A stretch of 53,133 bases of DNA from an uncultured Porphyromonadaceae bacterium (GCA_902462525.1 CABQCA010000002.1:1-53133), one strand, 5' to 3'. Shown: positions 32,753 through 41,495, counted from the first letter of the stretch. Notes: generated from the letters alone by a model not told the origin. A program made the numbers and translations.

Positions 32753-33214
32753 TTAGCGCTCATCGGGAGCGTAGATAGATGCGATGGTGGGAAGGGTGTA
32801 GTCGAAGATTTCTTCGGGTTTGAAGAAACGGTTGATTTCGATCACTGCGTTCTCGGGGCTGTCAGATGCGTGGACTATGTTTTCCTGACCGCTCATGCCG
32901 AAGTCGCCGCGGATTGTGCCGGGGGCGGCGGCGCGGCAGTTGGTGGCGCCGACCATGGAGCGGACCACGCTCACGGCGTCCTTGCCGCGGAGCACCATCA
33001 CGATAACGGGCGTTGCCATCATCGATTTGAGCAGGGTGGGGAAGAATGGACGCTCTACAAGGTGTGCGTAGTGCTCGCGGAGAATTTCCTCGGTGAGCTG
33101 CATCATCTTGATGCCGGTTATCTGCAGGCCTTTGCGCTGGAAGCGCATCAGCACGTCGCCTACGAGGCTGCGTGATATAGTCGAAGGTTTGAGGATTATG
33201 AATGTCTGCTCCAT
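32753..33214 (-). CDS. ndk: Nucleoside diphosphate kinase
   Basis: A 153-aa enzyme that balances NTP pools by phosphoryl transfer through a histidine. The active site is His115 in ENIVHASDS. The substrate-binding stretch IRGDFG is present, while the Kpn-loop region is NCRAAAPGTIRGD. N-terminal TFIILKPSTI contains the conserved Lys. A TATCTTTG element lies at 33256-33263. It is probably co-transcribed with the M23 gene downstream. Confidence 0.95.
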   Translation of the reverse strand: MEQTFIILKPSTISRSLVGDVLMRFQRKGLQITGIKMMQLTEEILREHYAHLVERPFFPTLLKSMMATPVIVMVLRGKDAVSVVRSMVGATNCRAAAPGTIRGDFGMSGQENIVHASDSPENAVIEINRFFKPEEIFDYTLPTIASIYAPDER

Positions 33215-33255
33215 AAGGGCGTTAAGTTTCTTTAAATATTGGTTTTTCTAACCCT

Positions 33256-33263
33256 CAAAGATA
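33256..33263 (-). promoter_or_regulatory. Candidate -7 element of ndk
   Basis: Minus-strand TATCTTTG, 41 nt upstream of the ndk ATG. No TTG at the normal -33 distance. Confidence 0.4.
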
Positions 33264-33360
33264 ACAATTTTTTGTCTCTTTTGAAAGAACCGTGCCTTTA
33301 AAAATAATTAAGAGGCAGACCGAAACTTTGGTTTTGGCCTGTAACTGACGGATATTCAGG

Positions 33361-33404
33361 GCGATTCCTCGAAATATGTTTTAAAACATATTTTGAGGAA
33401 TCGC
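33361..33404. repeat. Near-perfect 44-bp palindrome in the ndk upstream region
   Basis: Arms 33361-33382 and 33383-33404 are reverse complements at 21 of 22 positions, with no spacer. A second hairpin (CCGAAAC/GTTTTGG plus AGGC/GCCT, about 33310-33340) lies beside it. The 275-nt gap 33215-33489 holds no gene. This could be a terminator for the AT-rich island, a miniature element or a site that forms a cruciform. Confidence 0.55.
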
Positions 33405-33489
33405 TGCTGTAATATTGTTGTCAGGCTTCAGTCGGTAGTTAAAAATTGTTGCTGCTCATGGGGCTGTTTCCTGCGTGGCCGGGCATTTA

Positions 33490-34360
33490 TCATTCCCGAT
33501 TGAATACAATGTGACAGTCGGCTTCAAGGACCCGTTTGGAGAATTTCCTTTCAGGCTTTCCGCCTTTGAATTGCTCGATGGCATAATCTGTTGTATGTTC
33601 GAGAATCAGAGGAAACGTTAAATGAAATGTCAGTTCGTCGTATTGTTCCGCGGGTTTGTCTACAGGCTGAATAAAATACATATCACTTATCCAACTTTTG
33701 TCGCTGAAGTATTCATTAAATGTCCGAGGTAATTTATCGCCGAACCGGTACAAGAATCCCGGTTTTTCAATGCCCTGTGGAATGCAGCGGATACGTCTAT
33801 TTACATCATCGCGGACTTGAAAATGGTTGCTTAGGTCGGAACCGGCCTCGAGGCCGAAGAGCTTTTTGTCGCAAGTTATTTTTGGAGCTTCATCGACATA
33901 GGCAAAATAAAACCATGAGTATATCTCTGCTTCTGTGGCGGTATTATTTGATTCGAACTTTTCCGAATCTTTTTTTTATGTACAACCATTTATTCCATTC
34001 GTATTTGATAGCTCGTCGAATTACTTCCTCAAAATTTTCCCTCTGCCCGTTTGCGGCGATGTAATCGGTCACAAAGTCCTGTTGGAAATACATCATGAAA
34101 GCTAAATCCTCATAGCTGTCAATTGCGTAGGTATGGCTTACTTTGCCTTCCTTCGATAATGTCTCATTTTCCGGAACCTTATGTATGGTTAAATTTACAC
34201 TATTGAGCAAGGAGCCGTCTTTGGATATGTATGTCCATTCCCCGAACTTGAGCATGTCATCTACCGGCGGTTCATCGGTGTCGTCATTTCCGCACGATGT
34301 GGCCATGCACACCAATATAATCATAAGTGCGCGAACGAAAATATATTGATATTTCTTCAT
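33490..34360 (-). pseudogene. Frameshifted lipoprotein paralogue of the C10-protease partner
   Basis: Two open frames together match the intact gene at 34511-35329. The N-terminal part (33944-34360) begins with a lipoprotein signal (MIILVCMATSC). The C-terminal part (33490 to about 33970) carries ITCDKKLFG, LSNHFQV and YRFGDKLP, matching ITCDKTLFG, LSNHFKV and YRYGEIES of the paralogue. The frames join at an A8 tract (T8 on the plus strand, 33970-33977). With seven A the frame runs through as KKDSEKFES, giving 289 aa. It is therefore a recent frameshift, a slippage-controlled gene or a sequencing error. Function unknown. Confidence 0.75.
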
Positions 34361-34375
34361 CTTATATTATTTAAT

Positions 34376-34510
34376 TTATTGGTTTTCGCTTACTTCAAAA
34401 TCACATATCATGCATCTGCCAATTTTCCAATTATATATCGGAGCATAAGAACTTATCCAATCGCCGGTTAAAGTAAACCACTCTATCGATTTATACGTTT
34501 TTAAGAATCT
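34376..34510 (-). pseudogene. Remnant of a C10 protease C-terminus
   Basis: The 135 bases between the two partner genes encode, in frame and directly after the TAG at 34511, a 44-residue stretch with EWFTLTGDWISS and NWKI, then a TAA at 34376-34378. It aligns with the end of the intact C10 protease (EWYSITGDWIAT ... NWNI). This is the tail of a second protease gene whose body is deleted. Confidence 0.7.
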
Positions 34511-35329
34511 CTAATTCCAGTCGAACAATAGGTAGAACTCGGTTTCGAACTCTTTTTCCTCATATACATTTAAGAGTTCGTTACCTGCTTTTTGATTCTT
34601 AAGGCGATTAACAGTATTTTCGCAAAGTACAGGCATTTTTATTTTGAAAATCAGCTTTTCGTACTTTTCAGTTGGAATGTCTTCGAACAGAAGATTATAC
34701 TCACGCATAAGCCAGTCGCCTTTCGCAAAATATTCCGGCATATTTAATGGTGATTCGATTTCTCCGTATCTATATCTTAATCTCGGTTCGTCAATTCCGT
34801 TGGCAATACAATTTTTATATATAAGTACTTTAAAATGATTGCTCAAGTTGGTTCCCGGTGCTTTTCCAAATAAGGTCTTGTCGCAGGTTATTGATACTTC
34901 TCCGTTGATATATGCGGTGAAAATATAAGGCCAGCCATTAATTAGTTTATTATTCGTTTCCTTTCGATACCTGTTTAGGTCATCAAGTATGAACGATGAT
35001 TTTTCGCGCATGAAATTAAAGAATTCTCTGCAAAAATCATAAGGATACTCATTGAGGTATTCATGGCAGGCTGGATAATCTACGTCTACCGTCAAGTTGA
35101 CATCAGCATAATTATTTAAGTAGTGAGTCTTAGCATATTCTTCATAATTTGAAGTTGAATAATTCTTTTCAAAGCACTGTACATATATGCCGCTGATAAA
35201 GCCGCCGTCGAAGACTTCTCGGTCTCTCGGTCCTACGAAGTCATATGTCTTTGATTCCTCCTGGCAGGATACTGTTATAACAGTTGTCAGGAGAATCAAT
35301 ATTCTATATATGATTTTCAATCCTTTCAT
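34511..35329 (-). CDS. Lipoprotein partner of the C10 protease, unknown function
   Basis: A 272-aa protein with a lipoprotein signal (LLTTVITVSCQ). I do not recognise a named family. Key features are a YDFCREFFNFMREKSSF segment, SITCDKTLFG, NLSNHFKVL and an acidic C-terminus ending LLFDWN. It starts 2 nt after the protease stop codon and is clearly co-transcribed. A homologue follows the remnant of a second protease copy, so the pairing is conserved within the locus. By analogy with C10 proteases elsewhere, which are often made with a small inhibitor, it could be an inhibitor or substrate adaptor, but the sequence does not show this. Confidence 0.65.
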   Translation of the reverse strand: MKGLKIIYRILILLTTVITVSCQEESKTYDFVGPRDREVFDGGFISGIYVQCFEKNYSTSNYEEYAKTHYLNNYADVNLTVDVDYPACHEYLNEYPYDFCREFFNFMREKSSFILDDLNRYRKETNNKLINGWPYIFTAYINGEVSITCDKTLFGKAPGTNLSNHFKVLIYKNCIANGIDEPRLRYRYGEIESPLNMPEYFAKGDWLMREYNLLFEDIPTEKYEKLIFKIKMPVLCENTVNRLKNQKAGNELLNVYEEKEFETEFYLLFDWN

Positions 35330-35331
35330 AT

Positions 35332-36747
35332 TTATTCTTTTTTCTTAAATCCGTAGAGCATTTTTTTGCTTATATTCCAATTATAATCCGAATAGTCTGG
35401 GTGAGTAGCAATCCAGTCTCCTGTAATAGAATACCATTCATTCTCAGATGACTCATATTTGCCCCAGCCCCAGTTCATACCTATCATACTAATAGTAGGA
35501 GATGAATAGCTATATTCAACCTTGTCTTTTACAAAAGGCAGAATCTGACCTTCTTTTACGTCATCATATTTCCAAATATATAATGATTCATATACTGTTC
35601 GGGTTCTTTTATATCTATCAACGATAAAAGCATGACCAATTTTTTCGGGGCCAGATGGAAGTGCTGATATTATAACCGGAAGGCTGTCGAGTAATGAACT
35701 TTTTAGATATTCTACATTATAGCTATTGTTGTAATTACACTCGATATTGTACTGACTGAAAGCTTTCTTTAAAGCGGAAATAGAAGTAGAAGATCCTTCA
35801 TTACCATATTTAATATTTGTGAGTTTGCCTAAGTTGGCTACAAGTGGTGCTGCGTAATCACACGAAAGTAACATCTTATTCCATACATCAGACGTATAAT
35901 CATATTGGTCAAAGGTATATGAATCGATATTTCCCTCACAGGTATAATTAGACGGCGCTTTTTCTGGTACTCCGAAAAGGTAATGAAGATATAATAATAC
36001 TTGAGCGCCGGCAATGGGTACACAACCGGCAGGAGCTCTTGAGTCTAATAAATCAAATACTGTTTTCTTTGGACAGCCTATATTTATAGGATATCCTTGT
36101 TTCCATTTAGTTAAAGTTAAAGGAGCGATGGAATCATATACTTGGGTGTAGGTTATGGTTCTATATAATTCATAGTGGCCGCGTACGTATGGTTCCAGAC
36201 GGGTGGTATCGATGTCGCCTATGTCGATAATTTTTCTTACAAATTTATCGGGGGAGGAGATGGATTCCCAGAAATTTTTGTTGTTCTCGATTTCTTTTTT
36301 AGTGAAGTTCAGCTTGCTGTCGGGGAGTTGCCTGATTGCAGCCAGGTCTTCAGCCATTGATTCAATCCACAGGCGTGCCGCCGGAATCTGCATCAGATTT
36401 TCGAACGAACCGCTGTCGCTTTGGGCGACAACAGGCGGCACACGGGTGTCGGTCGAATAGATGGTCCATCCCCCTTCTTTTTTCTTGTATACGTAGAGGC
36501 AGGTGTCGTCAGTAATGCTTTTTATACATTCAATACGGCTAAGGGTGTTGTCGGAAGAACGGGAGTCGACCGTGGTGTCCTGATTCAGAATGGCGATAGC
36601 ATTGATGCTGACGCTGTTGCTTTCCGACATGTCTGCTGAGACCGGATCTGCCGTGAGCAGGCCGTTGCCGGCATCTTCTATGTCGTCCGCACAGGCGCAC
36701 AGAAGGACGCTTAGGGCAACGGTTAATAAAACTGAAGGTTTTTTCAT
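35332..36747 (-). CDS. C10-family (streptopain-like) cysteine protease precursor, lipoprotein
   Basis: A 471-aa pre-pro-protease. A lipoprotein signal (VALSVLLCAC) is followed by a propeptide of about 200 residues resembling the streptopain/Spi inhibitor fold. The mature domain has the catalytic Cys242 in APAGCVPIAGAQ and His372 in KIGHAFIVD, with MNWGWG and the DW near the end also conserved. Family members cleave host and microbial proteins (SpeB in streptococci, Bfp proteins in Bacteroides fragilis). A TTG-20-TATATTTG promoter lies upstream. The gene is AT-richer than its surroundings, which suggests acquisition. Confidence 0.87.
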   Translation of the reverse strand: MKKPSVLLTVALSVLLCACADDIEDAGNGLLTADPVSADMSESNSVSINAIAILNQDTTVDSRSSDNTLSRIECIKSITDDTCLYVYKKKEGGWTIYSTDTRVPPVVAQSDSGSFENLMQIPAARLWIESMAEDLAAIRQLPDSKLNFTKKEIENNKNFWESISSPDKFVRKIIDIGDIDTTRLEPYVRGHYELYRTITYTQVYDSIAPLTLTKWKQGYPINIGCPKKTVFDLLDSRAPAGCVPIAGAQVLLYLHYLFGVPEKAPSNYTCEGNIDSYTFDQYDYTSDVWNKMLLSCDYAAPLVANLGKLTNIKYGNEGSSTSISALKKAFSQYNIECNYNNSYNVEYLKSSLLDSLPVIISALPSGPEKIGHAFIVDRYKRTRTVYESLYIWKYDDVKEGQILPFVKDKVEYSYSSPTISMIGMNWGWGKYESSENEWYSITGDWIATHPDYSDYNWNISKKMLYGFKKKE

Positions 36748-36803
36748 AGTGTTGGACTATTAATGGTTTGTGATACGATCCGGAATAAATTTTTTAACTT
36801 TGG

Positions 36804-36834
36804 CAAATATAATTTAAATGATTGCAACTTGCAA
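36804..36834 (-). promoter_or_regulatory. Promoter of the C10 protease operon
   Basis: Minus strand: TTG (36834-36832), 20-nt spacer, TATATTTG (36811-36804). Leader about 50 nt. Confidence 0.65.
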
Positions 36835-36947
36835 CTTTTTTATGAAATTTAATATAGTTTAACATTACACTATTAAGGAATGACTTTTGCACGGAGCAAG
36901 GTGTTGGCCGGCAGCCGTTTGGGCGGAACTGCCCAATGCAGACTATT

Positions 36948-36999
36948 AAGGCCCGGTACGGGCTGCACAAGGGGGGCTTGTGCGCCTCATACCGGGCCT
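36948..36999. terminator. Large nested hairpin downstream of the gal operon
   Basis: Outer arms 36949-36958 and 36990-36999 (AGGCCCGGTA/TACCGGGCCT) enclose an inner GCACAAG/CTTGTGC pair (36965-36971 and 36977-36983). It lies 29 nt after the last gene of the leftward gal operon. No U-run follows, so it may act as a 3' stabilising element instead of a true terminator. The 281-nt gap 36748-37028 otherwise holds only the protease promoter. Confidence 0.5.
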
Positions 37000-37028
37000 G
37001 ATATGGCGGTATCCCTGATTCGGGGGCG

Positions 37029-37940
37029 TTACTTCTTGGGGAAGAGGGGCGAGGGGTATTCGCCGTTTTCGCTCAGTTCGGCGAATTTGGCCACTACTGA
37101 GGGACGGTCGGCGGCGTATGTTACGCCGAACCAGCGCGAGTCGGTGTCGAGCACCTTCACAGTGGCTTCGCCGCTGTTGATGAGGGTGTCGATGCAGAGG
37201 GGGATGAAGAACTCGGCCTTCGGAGTGTTGATGTCCTTGTCGAGGAACTTCTTGAATTCGCGTTCGCTGAAGTCGAAATAGTCGGGGGTGAAGCCCCACA
37301 TGTTCATCGACACGGGAGTGTTGGGCTGCAGGGTCTGAACCCGGCCGTTTTCGTCGGTGAAGACGATGTTGTGGTCCTTGTCGTAGCTGATGGCGGTGCG
37401 CTCTACAACCGAGGTGAGGACGCCGTCCTTGTTCTCGCATACGCCGCGGGCAACGGAGCCGTTTTCGGTCATGGTGTTGCCTACACGGAAGCCTACCATG
37501 CAGTAGTCGCCCTTGCGGTCGCGCGGACGCATGAGGTCCTTGGCTATGACTTCGAAAGCGTCGCGGCCGTAGAAGTCGTCGGCGTTGATAACGGCGAAGG
37601 GCTCGTTGATGGCGCCTTTGCCCATGAGGACAGCGTGGTTGGTGCCCCAGGGCTTGGTGCGGTCGGCGGGTACGGTGTAGCCTTCGGGAAGCTTGTCGAT
37701 GCTCTGGAAGACAACTTCAACGGGAACGACGCCTTCGTACTTGGAAAGCACTTTCTCGCGGAAATCGGCCTCGAAATCCTTGCGGATTACGAATACGATT
37801 TTGCCGAAGCCGGCGCGGATGGCGTCGTAGACGGAATAGTCCATTATGGTTTCGCCGTTGGGGCCGAGACCGTCGAGCTGCTTGAGGCCGCCGTAGCGGC
37901 TGCCCATGCCTGCTGCAAGAATAAATAATGTGGGTTTCAT
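37029..37940 (-). CDS. Sugar nucleotidyltransferase of the gal operon (possible GalT replacement)
   Basis: A 303-aa GT-A-fold nucleotidyltransferase. The nucleotide-binding motif is FILAAGMGSRYGGLKQL and the metal-binding pair is in VINADDFYG. It resembles UTP-glucose-1-phosphate uridylyltransferases in outline but belongs to a distinct Bacteroidetes group. It starts immediately after the galM stop (zero gap), as fourth gene of galK-galE-galM. No galT is present, so it may make UDP-galactose from UTP and galactose-1-phosphate. The activity is inferred from position. Confidence 0.8.
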   Translation of the reverse strand: MKPTLFILAAGMGSRYGGLKQLDGLGPNGETIMDYSVYDAIRAGFGKIVFVIRKDFEADFREKVLSKYEGVVPVEVVFQSIDKLPEGYTVPADRTKPWGTNHAVLMGKGAINEPFAVINADDFYGRDAFEVIAKDLMRPRDRKGDYCMVGFRVGNTMTENGSVARGVCENKDGVLTSVVERTAISYDKDHNIVFTDENGRVQTLQPNTPVSMNMWGFTPDYFDFSEREFKKFLDKDINTPKAEFFIPLCIDTLINSGEATVKVLDTDSRWFGVTYAADRPSVVAKFAELSENGEYPSPLFPKK

Positions 37941-38975
37941 TTATTTGGTTATGGAAAATTTGAAATTGATGTGACGCTCATATTTTTCGCCGGGAGCAAG
38001 CACGGTTGAAGGGAAGCCGGGTGTGTTGGGCGAATTGGGGAAGTCCTGGCACTCGATGGCCACGCCGTCGTAGTCGTCGTAGCTGCGGCCGGCCTTGTTC
38101 GTGGGGCTGCCGGCAAGCCAGTTGCCGGTGTAGACCTGCACGCCGGGCTGATCGGTGGAAATTTCGAGGGTGCGGCCCGAAGTTTCTTCTGCCAGCCATG
38201 CCACGGGCTTCACGACGCCGGGATGCCAGTTGTCGACAACCCAGCAGTGGTCGTAGCCCTTGCCTATGCGGAGAGCTTCGAAATCGGCCTTGATGTCGCG
38301 GCCTATAGGCTTCTCGACGGTGAAATCCATCGGTGTTCCTGCCACGGGAGCGGGCTTGCCGAGAGGAATCTGCACGTCGTCGGTGGGCAGATATGCCGAA
38401 GCGTCGAGGCGCATGGTGTTGCCGAGCACGCTGCCCGAATTGTGGCCCGCGAGGTTCCAGTAGGTGTGGTTGGTGAGATTGACGACAGTTTTTTTGTCGG
38501 TTTCTGCGGTGAGGGTGAGTCGCAGTTCGTTGTCGTCGGTCCATTCGTACTCGGCTGTGGCGGTGAGCTTGCCGGGGAAGCCGGCTTCGCCGTCGGCCGA
38601 CACGTACTCGAATTTCACCTTGTTGCCCTCGGCCGATACCACGGTCCACAGACGGTTTGCGAATCCGTCGGGGCCGCCATGGTTGCAGTTTGGCCCGTTG
38701 TTTATGGGCAGGTGATACTCGAGGCCGTCGAGCGTGAATATGCCGCGGGCTATGCGGTTGGCATATCGTCCGGGCACCTTGCCCGAGCAGGGACCGTCGC
38801 CGATATAGTCGGCGGGGTCGGCGTAGCCCAGGGCGATGTCGTCGAGGCGGCCGTTGCGGTCGGGCACGTTCACGGCCACGACACCGGCGCCGGCGTTGGT
38901 GAGCATCACCGATGCTCCTGAGGCGTTGCTTATGGTGAGCAGGCAGATGCCGCCTGCGTTTTCTTTAGTAATCAT
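37941..38975 (-). CDS. galM: Aldose 1-epimerase (galactose mutarotase)
   Basis: A 344-aa enzyme converting beta- to alpha-galactose for GalK. The catalytic His is in VNLTNHTYWNLAG and the catalytic Glu in GVAIECQDFPNSPN; GPNCNHGGPDGFANRLW and GKVPGRYANRIARG are the usual substrate motifs. No signal peptide, so cytoplasmic. It lies 13 nt after galE and abuts the nucleotidyltransferase gene. Confidence 0.94.
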   Translation of the reverse strand: MITKENAGGICLLTISNASGASVMLTNAGAGVVAVNVPDRNGRLDDIALGYADPADYIGDGPCSGKVPGRYANRIARGIFTLDGLEYHLPINNGPNCNHGGPDGFANRLWTVVSAEGNKVKFEYVSADGEAGFPGKLTATAEYEWTDDNELRLTLTAETDKKTVVNLTNHTYWNLAGHNSGSVLGNTMRLDASAYLPTDDVQIPLGKPAPVAGTPMDFTVEKPIGRDIKADFEALRIGKGYDHCWVVDNWHPGVVKPVAWLAEETSGRTLEISTDQPGVQVYTGNWLAGSPTNKAGRSYDDYDGVAIECQDFPNSPNTPGFPSTVLAPGEKYERHINFKFSITK

Positions 38976-38988
38976 GGGCTGAACCGTG

Positions 38989-40014
38989 TTATTTTATGCC
39001 GCGCACATGTTTTTCCCATTTCCACGACGAGCGCAGGGTGTCGTCGAGGTCGCGTTCGGCTTTCCAGCCGAGCACTTCGTTGGCCAAAGCGGTGTCGGCC
39101 CATACGGCTGGTACGTCGCCGTCGCGGCGGCCAACAATCTTGTAGTTGAGTTTAAGATTGTTGGCTTTTTCGAAGCGTGTGATAAGCTCGAGAACGGAAA
39201 CGGGGTTGCCGGTGCCGACATTGAAGATTTCGTACTTGGTTTCCATCTTGTGGCCTGTCATGCGGTCCACGGCAGCCACGTGGGCCTTGGCGAGGTCGTT
39301 GACATCGATGTAGTCGCGCAGGCATGTGCCGTCGGGAGTGGGATAGTCGTTGCCGAACACCGACAGACATTCACGGATGCCGGCAGCGGTCTGTGTGATG
39401 AAAGGAACGAGATTGTTGGGCACGCCGCGGGGCAGCTCGCCGATAAGAGCCGATGGATGTGCGCCGATGGGGTTGAAGTAGCGCAGAGCGATGCCGTACA
39501 TGCCTTCGTAGGCGCGGCAGCAGTCGTGAAGAATGTCTTCGGCTATCTGCTTGGTGTTGCCGTAGGGCGAGGTGGCCGGCTGGCGCGGAGTCTGCTCGGT
39601 GACGGGGAGCTTTTCGGCGTCGCCGTAGACTGTTGCCGACGACGAGAAAAGGATGTTGGGGCGCTTGAACTCCTTCATCATTTCGAGAATGTTCATGTAC
39701 GACACCAGATTGTTCTGATAGTACATGAGCGGTTCCTTCATCGATTCGCCAACGGCCTTGTAGGCGGCGAAGTGAATGACTGTGTTGAACTGGTGACGCT
39801 CGAAAACGCCGCGGAGGGCAGCTTTGTCGCAGGTGTCCACTTCTTCGAAGGTCACTTTGCGGCCTACTATCTTCTCAAGACCTTCGAGGGCCGAAGGTTC
39901 CGAGTTCGAGAAGTTGTCGATGATCACCACATCGTATCCGGCCTCGATGAGGGCTACGGCGGTGTGGGTGCCTATGTAACCGGCGCCGCCGGATACCAAT
40001 ACTGTTTCTTTCAT
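38989..40014 (-). CDS. galE: UDP-glucose 4-epimerase
   Basis: A 341-aa SDR epimerase. The NAD-binding motif is VSGGAGYIGTHT. The catalytic Ser/Thr is in SSSATVYG and the Tyr-Lys pair in SPYGNTK. The ATG at 40014 (MKETVLVSGG) is chosen; a longer frame upstream runs through a GC-rich hairpin and is not family-like. It follows galK by 73 nt. Confidence 0.95.
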   Translation of the reverse strand: MKETVLVSGGAGYIGTHTAVALIEAGYDVVIIDNFSNSEPSALEGLEKIVGRKVTFEEVDTCDKAALRGVFERHQFNTVIHFAAYKAVGESMKEPLMYYQNNLVSYMNILEMMKEFKRPNILFSSSATVYGDAEKLPVTEQTPRQPATSPYGNTKQIAEDILHDCCRAYEGMYGIALRYFNPIGAHPSALIGELPRGVPNNLVPFITQTAAGIRECLSVFGNDYPTPDGTCLRDYIDVNDLAKAHVAAVDRMTGHKMETKYEIFNVGTGNPVSVLELITRFEKANNLKLNYKIVGRRDGDVPAVWADTALANEVLGWKAERDLDDTLRSSWKWEKHVRGIK

Positions 40015-40036
40015 TTTTATAGCGTGAGATGCTTTG

Positions 40037-40073
40037 GCGCGGCCTCGGCCGCTGCAGGGCGGCTGAGGCGCGC
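40037..40073. other. GC-rich hairpin between galK and galE
   Basis: Arms 40037-40052 and 40059-40073 pair over 14 positions with one bulge, around a short loop. With no U-run on either strand it is unlikely to terminate. It could stabilise one part of the gal mRNA or mark a processing site. Confidence 0.5.
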
Positions 40074-40087
40074 ATAAGATTAAACTA

Positions 40088-41239
40088 TCAGTGGGCAGCG
40101 TCGGCAACCTTGCGTGCGCCGTCGCTGATGATTACTTCATAGACCTTCGGTTCGTGGCCGTAAGCTTCGTTGAAGCGGCTCTTGGCGGTGGCTATGAACG
40201 AAGGCATGAGTTCGTCCTTAACAAGGTTGATGGTGCAGCCGCCGAAGCCGCCGCCCATGATGCGCGAACCTGTCACGCCACATTCCTTGGCGATGTCGTT
40301 GAGGAAGTCGAGTTCCTCGCAGCTTACCTCGTAGTCCTTCGAGAGGCCGCGGTGTGTCTCGTACATGCAGCGGCCCACGGTATCGTAGTCGCCGGCAACG
40401 AGAGCGTCGCACACGGCGAGCACGCGTTCCTTTTCTTCGATTACGAACTTGGCGCGGAAATAGTCCTCGGCCGAGATGTCGCTCTTCACCGCGTCGAGCA
40501 TTTCCATGGTTGCGTCACGGAGAGTTTCGATGCCGAGGCGCTTGGCCACGCGCTCGCACGATGCGCGGCGTTTGTTGTAAGGCGAGTCGGCGAGTTCGTG
40601 CTTAACAACGGAGTCGACAAGAACAAGGGTATATCCCTTGGGTTCGAAGGGATAGTATTCGTATTCCATCGAGCGGCAGTCGAGGCGCATCAGATGGTTC
40701 TTCTTGCCGAATACGCTGGCGAACTGATCCATGATGCCGCAGTTCACGCCGCAGTAGTTGTGCTCGGTGCTCTGACCGATGCGGGCGAGCTCAAATTTGT
40801 CGATGGCGTTGCCGTTGAACATATCGTTCAGCGCGAAAGCGAAGCAGCTTTCCAGCGCTGCCGACGAGCTGAGGCCGGCGCCCAGAGGCACGTTGCCGGC
40901 GAAGACAGCGTCGAAACCTTCGACCTTGCCGCCGCGTTTGAGGATTTCGCGGCAAACGCCGAAGATATAACGGGCCCACGACTGCTTGGGTGCGTCCTCT
41001 TCGTTGAGGCCGAACTCGGCGTAGTCGTCGATGTCGATGGAATATACACGTACTTTTTCGGTGCCGTTTGTGCGGATTTCGGCCATAATCACCTTGTCGA
41101 TGGCTCCGGGGAAGACAAATCCGCCGTTGTAGTCGGTGTGTTCGCCTATTAGGTTGATGCGGCCGGCAGATGCGTATACCGTGCCGTGGCCGCCGAATTT
41201 AGTTTCGAATGTGGAATCGATTTTTTGCTGTAGTTCCAT
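40088..41239 (-). CDS. galK: Galactokinase
   Basis: A 383-aa GHMP kinase phosphorylating galactose at C1. Signatures: GRINLIGEHTDYNGGFVFP (sugar site), PLGAGLSSSAALE (ATP loop) and GSRIMGGGFGGC (motif 3). Catalytic Asp lies in NCGIMDQFAS. First gene of the gal operon, with a promoter at 41291-41321. Confidence 0.96.
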   Translation of the reverse strand: MELQQKIDSTFETKFGGHGTVYASAGRINLIGEHTDYNGGFVFPGAIDKVIMAEIRTNGTEKVRVYSIDIDDYAEFGLNEEDAPKQSWARYIFGVCREILKRGGKVEGFDAVFAGNVPLGAGLSSSAALESCFAFALNDMFNGNAIDKFELARIGQSTEHNYCGVNCGIMDQFASVFGKKNHLMRLDCRSMEYEYYPFEPKGYTLVLVDSVVKHELADSPYNKRRASCERVAKRLGIETLRDATMEMLDAVKSDISAEDYFRAKFVIEEKERVLAVCDALVAGDYDTVGRCMYETHRGLSKDYEVSCEELDFLNDIAKECGVTGSRIMGGGFGGCTINLVKDELMPSFIATAKSRFNEAYGHEPKVYEVIISDGARKVADAAH

Positions 41240-41290
41240 GGTGTTAAACGAGTGTTATATGTTGATTTCTTTAATTTCGGTTAAGTACTG

Positions 41291-41321
41291 CAAAGTTAAC
41301 AAACCCCTGCCTAAATTCCAA
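41291..41321 (-). promoter_or_regulatory. Promoter of the gal operon
   Basis: Minus strand: TTG (41321-41319), 20-nt spacer, TAACTTTG (41298-41291). Leader about 45 nt. The 318-nt gap 41240-41557 holds this and the divergent perR promoter; no further gene is seen in it. Confidence 0.65.
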
Positions 41322-41495
41322 CTAAAAAAACTTAAACGCCTCATTTTGCCCAATCCGTATCATCTTTTGACCGATTTGTCACTGTCCGCTGTTATTGTCT
41401 TGGTGTGGATATAGTCAAGTACGAGGTTGCGGCATGTTCTTTGCTGTTTCGATTTTTGGGTCTGCGAATTTTTTTGAGAAATTTTGCTTCGGAAA

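Noticed and set aside
36795..36802. Plus-strand TAACTTTG resembling a -7 element
   Set aside because: The nearest TTTG is 24 nt away and no rightward gene follows; it overlaps the well-placed minus-strand promoter of the protease.
36880..37281. Plus-strand open frame (133 codons) opposite the nucleotidyltransferase 3' end
   Set aside because: It crosses the large hairpin at 36948-36999 and the antisense of a conserved gene.
38986..41152. Long plus-strand open frames opposite galE and galK
   Set aside because: Shadows of conserved enzymes; composition is typical of antisense translation of GC-rich third positions.
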